In this document: positions 42,798 to 51,360 of the stretch, piece by piece
How the letters are laid out: the number at the start of each line of letters is the position of its first letter
Numbering within the stretch: the stretch's first letter is position 1
Source of the DNA: Mesorhizobium sp. WSM3626
GTDB lineage: Bacteria > Pseudomonadota > Alphaproteobacteria > Rhizobiales > Rhizobiaceae
Length of the DNA stretch: 64,000 nucleotides
Assembly: GCF_000513935.1 (NCBI RefSeq)
Contig: NZ_AZUY01000021.1
Location: 342-64,341, forward strand
Reading direction: 5' to 3'
Notes under the pieces: model-generated
Told to the model about the DNA's origin: nothing
The model's input: the letters and a program-made list of their open reading frames with translations, nothing else
Databases searched by the model: none
Position numbers and translations under genes: made by a program

Positions 42798-43730
42798 TCA
42801 CGCAGCCGAGGCCCGCTGCGTCGGGCGCGAGGCGGATATCATGACGGGCGCGTAGCGGCGGACCATCGTTGCACAGAACTCGGCGAATTCCTCGGGCACC
42901 AATGGAGGGCTGGTGTGGTGAGGCATCATTCCACGATGTTCAGGCGTGAAGCAGAAGGTGGCCGTGACGTCGAAATCCGCAAGTGCCTCCATCTGTCGAT
43001 CGAACCAGTCCAACGCATTCGGCCTGAAGCTGTCGGCCCAGGAAAGCCCCGTGCGCATGTTGGTGACGCCGAGCCGCTTCATCCAGGCGACGGCGTCGTC
43101 CAGTCGCGGGTCCTCGAAATGAAACCACTGCACCAGCCCCATTGCGGGTGTGTAGCGCAGGAATTCCTCCAGCGCCGGCTTCGGCGTGCCGTCCTGGCGC
43201 AGCAGCCCCATGTGGAAATGACGATAGTAGGAGGATCCCTCCGCTTCGCGATGCCGCGTCGTTGCTTCCCATTCACGCGGAAGGTCGTAGAGGCTGTACC
43301 ACTGGATACGTGGTGCGTTGCCGAGCAGCAATTCGGCGGTGCGCTTCAGTCCCCAGACCTGTATTTCCTCGGCCCCGAAGGTCGATACGCCGACCTCGCT
43401 GACCCAGATGGGGAGATCGGTGACGTTCGCGATCTCGCCGATCTTCTGCGGCCATTCCTGAATTTGCCACAGGTTCCAGTCGAGAGGAAAGCCGTGCACC
43501 GCGACGGCATCGACATGGTCCAGCACGCCGTATTCCTTCATGCGGGTGATAAAGCCGGGGTCTATCGGCGAGATGCCGCCAAGCACTTTTGTCAGAGCCG
43601 GGTTCTCGGACGCGATCGCGTCCGCCGACAGGACCGCCATCCTGGCAAAGCGGCTCCAATCGGGGTCAAGCTCGGGGTCCCAATGCGATTTGTTGTTGGG
43701 CTCGTTCCAGATCATCGCGGCTTCAATCAT
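42798..43730 (-). CDS. Glycoside hydrolase, clan A (GH39-like), circularly permuted
   Basis: A 310-residue TIM-barrel hydrolase. The acid/base Glu motif (MIWNEPNN) is at residues 6-13 and the nucleophile motif (WVSEVGVS) follows at ~105. In ordinary clan-A enzymes WNEPN is preceded by ~140 residues of barrel; here that part (LGVTNMRTGLSWADSF, then FCFTPEHRG and FCATMVRRYAP) comes after the nucleophile half. The barrel therefore looks complete but cut open just before WNEPN. There is no signal peptide, so it acts in the cytoplasm, possibly as a transglycosylase or editing enzyme. It overlaps the upstream methyltransferase by 8 bases. Confidence 0.75.
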   Translation of the reverse strand: MIEAAMIWNEPNNKSHWDPELDPDWSRFARMAVLSADAIASENPALTKVLGGISPIDPGFITRMKEYGVLDHVDAVAVHGFPLDWNLWQIQEWPQKIGEIANVTDLPIWVSEVGVSTFGAEEIQVWGLKRTAELLLGNAPRIQWYSLYDLPREWEATTRHREAEGSSYYRHFHMGLLRQDGTPKPALEEFLRYTPAMGLVQWFHFEDPRLDDAVAWMKRLGVTNMRTGLSWADSFRPNALDWFDRQMEALADFDVTATFCFTPEHRGMMPHHTSPPLVPEEFAEFCATMVRRYAPVMISASRPTQRASAA

Positions 43731-44484
43731 GGAGCTTTCCTTTCGACGGGTAAATCGCACCGCCGCCGGCCGGCGCGCCGGCAGCGCGGCAGAAATAGAC
43801 CTCCTGCTCGGGATGTAGAACGATCTCGAAACCGGCGCTGCGCAGCATCGCTTCGGTGCAGGCCCGGTTCGGTATCCACCAGTTGGTCGGATCGTCGGCA
43901 TAGCGGTGTTCGATGAAATGCAGCTTGGGAAATTCCGGCCGGTCGAACAAATCATGCGTCCAGAAATGATAGTTCTCTTCCAGCTCGGGCAGCTCCTTGC
44001 TGCCTCGTTGCATCGACTGGAAGATCATCAGATCGCCGGCGACGTGCTCACGGATCAGGTCGAGGGCGAGCAAGGGGTGGCGCAGATGGTAAAGCACTCC
44101 CATGAACAGCACGACGTCGAATGTCTCGCGCAGGGCACCGACGTCGTAGACCGACAGTTTCTGGAATTCGATCTCGCAGTCCGCGATCTCGGCGGCAAAG
44201 CGGGCCTGCGCCAGATAGGCCTCGTCGAAATCGATGCCGAGGACGTGGGCGGCGCCTCGCCGTTTCATCTCGATTGAGTAGAAGCCGGCGTTGCAGCCAA
44301 TATCCAGCACGGTCTTGCCGGCCAGATCGGCGGGTATGGCGTCGGCGAATTTGCGCCATTTGATCAGCGGGTAATTGCCGAGAAAATGGTCGGGCGCGGT
44401 TTCGACGCCGGCCAGTTCCATGTTGTGGAACCACGGGCCGAGCGCGTCGATGCGCCGGCGGATTTCGGCATGGGAATGCAACAT
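43723..44484 (-). CDS. SAM-dependent methyltransferase, CmoB/DUF1698-like
   Basis: A 253-residue methyltransferase. Motif I is VLDIGCNAGFYSIEM, followed by GIDFDEAYLAQARF, and a downstream block VVLFMGVLYHLRHPLLAL typical of the CmoB-like group. An N-terminal helical cap (IRRRIDALGPWFHNMEL) precedes it. This type, I recall, is found with radical-SAM and CgeB-like glycosyltransferase genes in uncharacterised glycan clusters of proteobacteria. It sits 2 bases after the nucleotidyltransferase gene. Confidence 0.82.
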   Translation of the reverse strand: MLHSHAEIRRRIDALGPWFHNMELAGVETAPDHFLGNYPLIKWRKFADAIPADLAGKTVLDIGCNAGFYSIEMKRRGAAHVLGIDFDEAYLAQARFAAEIADCEIEFQKLSVYDVGALRETFDVVLFMGVLYHLRHPLLALDLIREHVAGDLMIFQSMQRGSKELPELEENYHFWTHDLFDRPEFPKLHFIEHRYADDPTNWWIPNRACTEAMLRSAGFEIVLHPEQEVYFCRAAGAPAGGGAIYPSKGKLHD

Positions 44485-44486
44485 GT

Positions 44487-45290
44487 TCAGGCTCCTTCGC
44501 CCGGAACGACGGGTACATGCGAATGCGTGCCGGGCATGATCGTTGCGGACTGTTGATGAGCTGACGGGACGCCGTTTTCAAGCAACCGCAGGGCTGTGCG
44601 ATAGCCGTTGAAAGTGCCGACATCGACATAAGCGGAGCCGGCTTTGATCCCGTAGGCTACACCCCCGGCCGCAAGGTAGGCGTTGATCAATGTACCGATA
44701 TATTCGTCACGACCATCCCGCTCGCGCCAGAGTGCCGCAAGCCGATGCAGGATCTGGCCGGGCATCTTGAACGCGCCCCAAACCCAGTTCGTGGAGGCAT
44801 CCTGTCGCTTGACCTGGATTTCGATCACGCGCTCGTCGTCCTCGGTACAGACGGCGTCGAAGAATTCCGGGCTGTCCACCGGGAAGAGCAGAAATGAAAG
44901 CTGATCGTCGGGCAAATGACAGAATCCGTCCTCGGGAAACCAGATCGTATCTGGAAGGCCGACCAGGACGACCTCGTCGGGCGCCACGAGGGGCGCTGCC
45001 CGGAAAATCGCATCGCAGAGACCGATGGGGTTGGGCTGCACCACAAAGAGCGCCGCCGCGTCGCCGTAGCCGGCTGCGTAGTATTCGAGAATGTCGGATT
45101 TGCCCGATCCGATGATGAAGCAGATCTTGTCGACGCCGGCCTGGACCATGCGCCGCACCAGATACTCGCTTACAGCGCAGGGACGTTCGGTCTGGCCGTC
45201 GATCCGGCTGCCAACCGGCAGCAGCTCCTTCGAGAAACCGAGCGGTTGAATGCGGCTGCCGCGTCCGGCAGCGGGCACAATGCCCAACAT
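44487..45290 (-). CDS. Sugar-1-phosphate nucleotidyltransferase
   Basis: A 267-residue enzyme that activates a sugar phosphate with an NTP. The N-terminal signature is clear (GIVPAAGRGSRIQPLGFSKELLPVG), as are the metal-binding LPDTIWFPED region and the later VDVGTFNGYRTAL. It most resembles RmlA/GlmU-type thymidylyl- or uridylyltransferases, but the exact base and sugar cannot be read. Its ATG overlaps the previous stop (TGATG). Confidence 0.85.
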   Translation of the reverse strand: MLGIVPAAGRGSRIQPLGFSKELLPVGSRIDGQTERPCAVSEYLVRRMVQAGVDKICFIIGSGKSDILEYYAAGYGDAAALFVVQPNPIGLCDAIFRAAPLVAPDEVVLVGLPDTIWFPEDGFCHLPDDQLSFLLFPVDSPEFFDAVCTEDDERVIEIQVKRQDASTNWVWGAFKMPGQILHRLAALWRERDGRDEYIGTLINAYLAAGGVAYGIKAGSAYVDVGTFNGYRTALRLLENGVPSAHQQSATIMPGTHSHVPVVPGEGA

Positions 45291-46390
45291 CAGACTGCTT
45301 CCTCGATCGGTTCGCCGACCGGATTTTGCAAGGCGTCGGCCAGCATTCTATCCAGTTCCGCTGCACGCCTGGCGGACGTGTGCTCGCTCAAGACCCGCTC
45401 GCGGGCACGCCTTCGGATGCCGTCGAGTTCGTGCTCGGGCAATTGCAGCGCGGCGACCACGTCATCCGTGTCATGCGCCAACAGGACTTCGCGGCCGGGT
45501 TCGAAGAAGTCCGCGAGGCCTGGCCATGCGTCGGTGATGATGGCAGCCCCACACGCGGCCGCTTCGAAGAGCCGTCCCGACGGGCACCAGCCCTTTTGTG
45601 CCATGGCTTCCCGGGTGACGTTCAGCGTCAGCCGCGACGATGAGAAGAACGCCGGATGGTCGGCGGGCGGCAGATGCCTGACGAAGAAGATGTTGTCGCT
45701 CCACGGGAATTCCTGCGGATACTGTGCGCCGCCAATGATGAAGCGTTGATCGGGCAGGCGCATGGCCGGGCGGACCAGCAGCTCTTCGACGCCGGCCTGG
45801 CGATCCGCCGCGTAGGTCCCGAGATAGGACAGATCGCCGGCGAATTCGGCCCGCTTCTCGGCCGGCCGATGCCGGTCGGGATCGACATGCCCGTAGAGGG
45901 GCATCACCTGGCGCGCACCCAGAACGGTCTTGAGCGCCTCGAGCGCCGAGCCGCCGGTGTAGCTCAGGACGAGGTGGTAATCGGCAAGGCCCTCTGGTCC
46001 GAAATAGGGCGGACGCTCACCGTGCTCGACGCGGGCAAGCGTGACTGGAGTATCGAGATCGTAGAAGACACGCAGCCCGCGACTTGCCTGCTGGGCCAGG
46101 CGCGAAGCCTCAACGGCGTCGGGGCAGTAGGAGGTGACGAGGACGACATCCGCTTGCTTCATCGCCCGCTCCGCAACGCGGCGGATGTCCTCCCAGTCCG
46201 GATAGATCACGACATTGCCGCCGTCGAGCTGATCCAGATCGCGGGCCCCGGCATAATAGGGAGTGTCGCGCTCGAAAAAGGTGATGGACCAGCCCAGCCG
46301 GGCGAGAGCGCGGATCAGCCCACGCCACAGCGTGGCGTGGCCGTTCCCCCATGAAGACGTGACGGTGAGACCGAAAATGACCATCCGCAT
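45290..46390 (-). CDS. CgeB-like glycosyltransferase, copy 1
   Basis: A 366-residue GT-B glycosyltransferase of the CgeB/DUF3880 type. Shared marks of the group are the N-terminal SSWGNGHATLWRGLIRAL, YDLDTPVTLARV, DLSYLGTYAADRQ, and the donor-site LNVTREAMAQKGWCPSGRLFEAAACG. It is closely similar in layout to the proteins at 51361 and 52461, implying gene duplication within the cluster. The acceptor is unknown. Confidence 0.83.
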   Translation of the reverse strand: MRMVIFGLTVTSSWGNGHATLWRGLIRALARLGWSITFFERDTPYYAGARDLDQLDGGNVVIYPDWEDIRRVAERAMKQADVVLVTSYCPDAVEASRLAQQASRGLRVFYDLDTPVTLARVEHGERPPYFGPEGLADYHLVLSYTGGSALEALKTVLGARQVMPLYGHVDPDRHRPAEKRAEFAGDLSYLGTYAADRQAGVEELLVRPAMRLPDQRFIIGGAQYPQEFPWSDNIFFVRHLPPADHPAFFSSSRLTLNVTREAMAQKGWCPSGRLFEAAACGAAIITDAWPGLADFFEPGREVLLAHDTDDVVAALQLPEHELDGIRRRARERVLSEHTSARRAAELDRMLADALQNPVGEPIEEAV

Positions 46391-46404
46391 CCGGAATTTC
46401 CTCG

Positions 46405-47001
46405 TCAGGCCGCTTCATTCATTCGCAGGAGCTTGGAGCCCCAATCGCCCGACACGATGGTCGTGATCGAGGCGGGATCGATGTCGAAGCGGAAGCAGTC
46501 GCCGACCGGCAAGCCAAGCACATTGCAGACGGCGGCCTTGATCACGTCGGCGTGGCTGACCAGGGCGACGCACTGGTTCTGATGCAGTTCGCGGACGCCG
46601 TTCATCAGCGAGACCATGCGCTGCTGGACATCCAGCATGGTCTCGCCGCTCGGGGTCCTGGCCTCCTGGCGCTGGTCGTTCCAGGCGCGCCAACCGGCGT
46701 CGCCGTTCAATTCATCGAAAGTCTTTCCCGACCAGTCGCCGAAGTCGATCTCGTCGAGTTCGGCGCAGATCGCGATTTCGCCGACGCCGCAGGCGAAAGC
46801 GATTGGCAGCGCCGTCTCCTGCGTGCGCTCGCGCGGGCTGCACAGGATGGCTGCAATCGTCTCTTGGGCCATGCGGCGGCCAAGCTGCTCGGCCTGAGCC
46901 TTACCGGCCTCGCCGAGGCAAACGCCGGCCATGCGCCCGGCAAGATAGGAGCCGACATTGTCGTGCGCCGCGTGGCGGATCAGGAAGAACGTGGTGGTCA
47001 T
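46405..47001 (-). CDS. Histidine phosphatase family protein
   Basis: A 198-residue phosphatase of the phosphoglycerate-mutase fold. The phospho-accepting His is in LIRHAAHD (residues ~7-14), the second catalytic His in LVSHADV, and Glu in [12 protein letters not shown]. Its ATG overlaps the stop of the myo-inositol-phosphate synthase gene, so it may release inositol from inositol-1-phosphate or act on a phosphosugar intermediate; that is inference. Confidence 0.85.
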   Translation of the reverse strand: MTTTFFLIRHAAHDNVGSYLAGRMAGVCLGEAGKAQAEQLGRRMAQETIAAILCSPRERTQETALPIAFACGVGEIAICAELDEIDFGDWSGKTFDELNGDAGWRAWNDQRQEARTPSGETMLDVQQRMVSLMNGVRELHQNQCVALVSHADVIKAAVCNVLGLPVGDCFRFDIDPASITTIVSGDWGSKLLRMNEAA

Positions 47002-48101
47002 TCCGCGGCATCCAGCAAAGGCTCATCCTTGCCGGCGATGAAAGCGAGCGTGCGCTGCCGGGCTTCGGCGTCGGTGAACTGTTCGGGAGGCGACTTCATG
47101 AAATAGCTGCAAGGACCGGTCAGCGCCCCGGCGATGCCGCGGTCGAGCGCCAGCTTGGCGCAGCGCACCGCATCGATCACCACGCCGGCTGAATTGGGCG
47201 AATCCCACACCTCCAGCTTGAGCTCGGCATTCAGCGGCACGCCGCCGAAGGTGGTGCCTTCGACACGAATGTAGGCCCATTTGCGATCGGTGAGCCAAGG
47301 CACATGGTCGCTCGGTCCGACATGGATGTTGCCCGGCTCCAGCGGAACATCGAGCTGGCTGGTCACCGATTGTGTCTTGGAGATCTTCTTCGATTCCAGC
47401 CGCTCACGTTCCAGCATGTTGAGAAAATCGGTGTTGCCGCCGAAATTCAGCTGATAGGTGCGATCGATGCGCACGCCGCGCTCGCGAAAGAGGTTGGCCA
47501 GCAGCCGGTGCACGATGGTCGCGCCGACCTGGCTCTTGATGTCGTCGCCGACCAGCGGCAGCCCGCGTTGCTGGAAGCGCCGGCGCCATTCCGGACGCGA
47601 CGCGATGAAAACCGGAATGCAATTGACGAAGGCGCAGCCGGCCTCGAGCGCGCATTCAGCATAGAAGCGTGTCGCCTCTTCCGAACCCACCGGCAGGTAG
47701 GAGACCAGCACGTCGGCTCCGCTGTCGCGTAGGGTATCGCTGACATTGGCAACCGGTTCGGGCGCCTCTTCGATCTCGTCGCGCAGATATTTGCCGATGC
47801 CGTCGAGCGTCGGTCCGCGTTCGACGCGAACACCGGTCGTCGGCGCGTCGGCAAAGCGGAACGTGTTGTTCGGGGCGGCGTAGATCGCATCCGCGACGTC
47901 GCGGCCAACCTTGCTTTTGGCGACATCGAATGCGCAGACAATTTCGATGTCGTCGACGTGATAGCCACCGAGATCGGCATGCATCAGCCCCGGGATCGGT
48001 TCGTTGCTTTTTGCATGACGATAATAGGAGAGGCCCTGCACCAGGGAGGATGCGCAATTGCCGACTCCAACGATGCCAACACGAACCTTTTTCGATCCCA
48101 C
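46998..48101 (-). CDS. ino1: myo-Inositol-1-phosphate synthase
   Basis: Converts glucose-6-phosphate to myo-inositol-1-phosphate with bound NAD+. The 367-residue protein is of the short prokaryotic type, with the NAD-binding [15 protein letters not shown], the family block [14 protein letters not shown], and [13 protein letters not shown]. Inositol phosphate synthesis is uncommon in rhizobia, which usually catabolise inositol, so its presence here suggests the glycan or lipid product contains inositol. First gene of the left operon, with an EcfG promoter ~45 bases upstream. Confidence 0.9.
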   Translation of the reverse strand: MGSKKVRVGIVGVGNCASSLVQGLSYYRHAKSNEPIPGLMHADLGGYHVDDIEIVCAFDVAKSKVGRDVADAIYAAPNNTFRFADAPTTGVRVERGPTLDGIGKYLRDEIEEAPEPVANVSDTLRDSGADVLVSYLPVGSEEATRFYAECALEAGCAFVNCIPVFIASRPEWRRRFQQRGLPLVGDDIKSQVGATIVHRLLANLFRERGVRIDRTYQLNFGGNTDFLNMLERERLESKKISKTQSVTSQLDVPLEPGNIHVGPSDHVPWLTDRKWAYIRVEGTTFGGVPLNAELKLEVWDSPNSAGVVIDAVRCAKLALDRGIAGALTGPCSYFMKSPPEQFTDAEARQRTLAFIAGKDEPLLDAAE

Positions 48102-48145
48102 GAAACTGCCGCCCTATGCTGTTCAAAGGTAAGTTCCTTGCGCCG

Positions 48146-48170
48146 AACCACCACCGTGCCGGAATGTTCC
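48146..48170 (-). promoter_or_regulatory. EcfG-type promoter (GGAAC-N16-GGTT) of the left glycan operon
   Basis: Minus-strand match 45 bases upstream of ino1; it would drive ino1 through the methyltransferase at 39672. Confidence 0.65.
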
Positions 48171-48257
48171 TTGGTCGCTCGAAAAATTGCGCGAGACGGC
48201 ATGGATCGAAGCTGCACCCGCCGCGTTGCCCGCACGGCAAGCATTGGAAATCGATCG

Positions 48258-50000
48258 ATGATCGTCTACGGCGACCACAAGCGGACCGAGAACGCACGAC
48301 AACTTCAAGAGGCAGCGATCGACTTGGCCCAAAGCCTCGATCGGATGTCTCGCGGCATCCGGCGCCATGCTGCATTGGTCGGGCTATTCATCAGCGTGTC
48401 GGAATTGGTTCAGGGGCTCGCCGATGTGGACTTCAAGGTCCTGGGCGTCGACACCAATTCGCCTTCGCAACGGCAAGGCGCCGAGTTGCTGGTCGGGCTT
48501 GCGGCAGAGGTGGCGAAGTCGTGGCGAAGCGGTTTCGCCGTGGGCGGTGGCATCGATCCGCGACTGCTCCAATTGCTGGCGGCGCTCGAGTGCAAGGCAG
48601 AGGTTTTGACCGGATCGGGCGAGGGTTACGCGCATTATGCGCTTTATCCCGAGAGCTATCTGGGCGCGGCGCAGGAATCAGGTCTCGACGCGAACACATG
48701 TGTGATCGGCATCCGCAGTATCGGCTTGGGGCTTGCGGCCATGGTGGCCGCCGCCATCGGTGCGCCGCCGCCGATCAGTCTGCGTCCGATCGGCCATCCT
48801 TTCGATCGGCGGGTCAATGCCGATCCGCGGTTGGTCGCTGCCTGGAGGAACGAGCCGTCGGCTCGGTTCGCTGTCGTCGACGAAGGTCCCGGCCTGTCGG
48901 GAAGTTCGATCCACGCCGTCGTCGCGTGGCTGCGGGACCTGGGTGTCGATAGGAGCCGCATTCACCTGTTCCCCAGCCATTCGGGCGATCCGGGCGCCGA
49001 AGCGTCGCAGGACGTCCGGGAGACATGGATGCGCTGCCGCAAACATGTGGCGATGACGTTTGAACGCACCTTTCCCGAAAGCTCGCAAATTCCAACGCTG
49101 CGCGATTGGGTAGCCGAGGCGGTCGGCAGTCCGGAATTGCGTTTGACCGAAATATCGGGCGGCGCGTGGCGAACCCTTCACTATGCCGACGAAAAGCGCT
49201 GGCCACCGAGCACTCGCGGCACCGAACGGCGAAAGTTCCTGGCGTCCGCGGGTCCAGATTGCTGGCTCGTCAAGTTTGTTGGCCTCGGCGAAACTGGGCA
49301 GCGCAAGATGCGGGCCGCGACGATGTTGCATCAGGCCGGATTCGGGTCGCAAGTCGCCGGACTCTGCCACGGTTTCCTGGTTGAACGGTGGGCCGACGGC
49401 ACCACGATGGATCAACTGCCGCTGCCCAGACAAAGACTTGTCGCGGAGTTCACGCGCTATCTGGCCTGGCGAGCGACCAATCTGCGAACCCGCGAACCGG
49501 GTGCTTCATTGCCCGCCCTCGCGGAGATGGCCGTTCACAACGCTTCCGAGGCTTTGGGCGAAAACCAGGCGGCGAAACTGTGGAACTGGTTTTCGAAACA
49601 GGCTGTCCCGCAGGTATTGGAACGCGTCGAAATCGACGGCAGGCTTCACCCCTGGGAGTTTCTGATCGGTGCAGACGGCACGCTGGTCAAGACGGATGCC
49701 GTAGACCATTGCCGGGGACACGATCTGATCGGCTGCCAGCCGATAGAATGGGACATTGCCGGCGCTTGCGTCGAACATGGTTTGTCCGAAGGCGAGGCGG
49801 CGTCGTTGATCGGCGGCATGGGTGACCGCATCGACGTCGGGCTCATCGAGTATTTCCAACCTTGCTACCTGGCGTTTCAGCTGGGGCTGTGGAGCATGGC
49901 CGCTCAATCCGAGGACGGACGGGAACGAGCAAGGCTGGCGGGGACAGCCAACCGATATGAGGCAGGACTGACACGGTTCCTGGACAAGGCCAGGGCGTGA
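48258..50000 (+). CDS. Two-domain protein: phosphoribosyltransferase-like plus kinase-like
   Basis: A 580-residue protein I do not recognise as a named family. Residues ~55-260 look like a type-I phosphoribosyltransferase: FAVVDEGPGLSGSSIHA resembles the PRPP-binding loop, after a hydrophobic core (GIRSIGLGLAAMVAAAIGA). Residues ~320-560 resemble an aminoglycoside-phosphotransferase/kinase fold (WLVKFVGLGETGQRK, HGFLVERWADG, GTLVKTDAVDH). It is the only plus-strand gene within the glycan cluster and is divergent from ino1. A salvage or ribosylation step for the inositol/sugar pathway is possible but speculative. ATG 48258 is preferred; the frame extends upstream across the ino1 promoter. Confidence 0.7.
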   Translation: MIVYGDHKRTENARQLQEAAIDLAQSLDRMSRGIRRHAALVGLFISVSELVQGLADVDFKVLGVDTNSPSQRQGAELLVGLAAEVAKSWRSGFAVGGGIDPRLLQLLAALECKAEVLTGSGEGYAHYALYPESYLGAAQESGLDANTCVIGIRSIGLGLAAMVAAAIGAPPPISLRPIGHPFDRRVNADPRLVAAWRNEPSARFAVVDEGPGLSGSSIHAVVAWLRDLGVDRSRIHLFPSHSGDPGAEASQDVRETWMRCRKHVAMTFERTFPESSQIPTLRDWVAEAVGSPELRLTEISGGAWRTLHYADEKRWPPSTRGTERRKFLASAGPDCWLVKFVGLGETGQRKMRAATMLHQAGFGSQVAGLCHGFLVERWADGTTMDQLPLPRQRLVAEFTRYLAWRATNLRTREPGASLPALAEMAVHNASEALGENQAAKLWNWFSKQAVPQVLERVEIDGRLHPWEFLIGADGTLVKTDAVDHCRGHDLIGCQPIEWDIAGACVEHGLSEGEAASLIGGMGDRIDVGLIEYFQPCYLAFQLGLWSMAAQSEDGRERARLAGTANRYEAGLTRFLDKARA

Positions 50001-50009
50001 CAGTCGCCA

Positions 50010-50195
50010 TCAATCCAGGCTTCGCAGCATGTCGGCTTCCTGCTCGAGAATACTGGCCACTTCTTCCCGCTGCAGGTGGGTCATCATCAGGCTGACGCAG
50101 CACTCCAGATAGGTGATCGAGGCTCGCCGCAGATAGGCGGCCGTCTCCTGTTCCGCCATCTTGTCGATATCCGGTGCGGATCGCTTGGGTCGCAT
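50010..50195 (-). CDS. Small hypothetical protein
   Basis: A 61-residue soluble protein, mainly helical (DKMAEQETAAYLRRASITYL, then MMTHLQREEVASILEQEADML). No membrane segment or known motif. GGAGG lies 8 bases before the ATG at 50195; an in-frame ATG at 50210 is an alternative. An EcfG-type promoter predicts a transcript start ~25 bases upstream. It lies between the convergent two-domain protein gene and the sugar-nucleotide operon and is probably a separate stress-regulon unit. Confidence 0.62.
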   Translation of the reverse strand: MRPKRSAPDIDKMAEQETAAYLRRASITYLECCVSLMMTHLQREEVASILEQEADMLRSLD

Positions 50196-50227
50196 GAGGA
50201 TGTCCTCCATATCTGGTCCTCTCGCCA

Positions 50228-50252
50228 AACCACAAGCTTGAGCGGATGTTCC
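50228..50252 (-). promoter_or_regulatory. EcfG-type promoter (GGAAC-N16-GGTT)
   Basis: Minus-strand match ~33 bases upstream of the 61-residue protein's start codon. Confidence 0.65.
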
Positions 50253-50290
50253 GCCCGAATCGATCGCGAAGGGATGGCTGCGGTCCGGCA

Positions 50291-51337
50291 TCAGACAGGG
50301 AGGTTCTGCAGCCCGCCTGATGTGGACCTCGCCCTCGTGGCGCGACCTGCTATTTGATCGCCGATCGGAACGCCTTCGAGGCTCGCGAAATAGCCGATCG
50401 TCCGGGCGAGCCCCTCGTTGAGAGGCACTCTTGGCATCCAGCCGAGCAGCGCTTTCGCGCGCGAGATATCGGGCTGCCTGCGTCGAGGATCGTCCTGCGG
50501 CAGCGGCAGAAACGTCATCTCCGATTTGGTGCCGGTCATTGCCTTCACCAATGCCGCCAGCCGCATAATGGTGAATTCTCCGGGATTGCCAAGATTGATC
50601 GGTTTGCCCGGATTGGGATCGAAGTCCATCAGACGCATCAACCCGTCGATCAGATCGGAGACGTAGCAGAAAGACCGCGTCTGCAAGCCGTCGCCGAAGA
50701 TCGTCAGCGGGCGCTTCTCGAGCGCCTGCATGATCAGGTTCGAGACGATGCGGCCGTCCGCCGGATCCATCCTCGGACCGTAGGTGTTGAAGATACGTGC
50801 GACACGAACATCGGCCTTGGCGGCTCTCAGATAGTCGAAGCAAAGTGTTTCGGCGGTGCGCTTGCCCTCGTCGTAGCAGGCGCGCGGGCCGGTGCAGTTC
50901 ACATGGCCGACGTAATCTTCCCTCTGCGGATGTTGCTCCGGATCGCCATACACTTCGCTCGTGGAGGCCTGCAGCAATCGGGCATCGTTACGGGCGGCGA
51001 GTTCGAGCAGATTCAATGTTCCGATGACGCAGGTTCGCGTGGTGTGGATCGGATCGGCCTGGTAACGCGGCGGCGAGGCGGCGCATGCCAGGTTGAAGAT
51101 GCGATCCACCGGCTCACCAAGCTCCAATGGACGGCAGATATCCTGCTCGATCAACCGGAACCCCGGCTTGTCCATGATCGCGCTGATGTTCTCCATGCGA
51201 CCGGTGAGAAAGTTGTCGGCGCAGATCACGCGCCAGCCATCGCGTAACAATGCTTCGCAAAGATGCGAACCGAGGAAGCCCGCGCCACCGGCGACAAGCA
51301 CCGTCTTTGCCCTTTGCGCCTTTTTTGTTCGTCGCAT
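50291..51337 (-). CDS. NAD-dependent sugar-nucleotide decarboxylase/dehydratase, UDP-glucuronate decarboxylase-like
   Basis: A 348-residue short-chain dehydrogenase-type enzyme with GGAGFLGSHL for NAD, the catalytic TSEVYGDPE and YDEGKR (Y-x3-K) motifs and the RIFNTYGPRMDPADGR block. This set is characteristic of UDP-xylose synthases, which make UDP-xylose from UDP-glucuronate. A basic N-terminus (RRTKKAQRAK) precedes the fold. The ATG at 51337 has AGGAGAAAA 9 bases upstream; a start at 51364 overlapping the previous stop is also possible. Last gene of the right glycan operon. Confidence 0.85.
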   Translation of the reverse strand: MRRTKKAQRAKTVLVAGGAGFLGSHLCEALLRDGWRVICADNFLTGRMENISAIMDKPGFRLIEQDICRPLELGEPVDRIFNLACAASPPRYQADPIHTTRTCVIGTLNLLELAARNDARLLQASTSEVYGDPEQHPQREDYVGHVNCTGPRACYDEGKRTAETLCFDYLRAAKADVRVARIFNTYGPRMDPADGRIVSNLIMQALEKRPLTIFGDGLQTRSFCYVSDLIDGLMRLMDFDPNPGKPINLGNPGEFTIMRLAALVKAMTGTKSEMTFLPLPQDDPRRRQPDISRAKALLGWMPRVPLNEGLARTIGYFASLEGVPIGDQIAGRATRARSTSGGLQNLPV

Positions 51338-51360
51338 CGCGATTTTCTCCTGTCTGCCAG

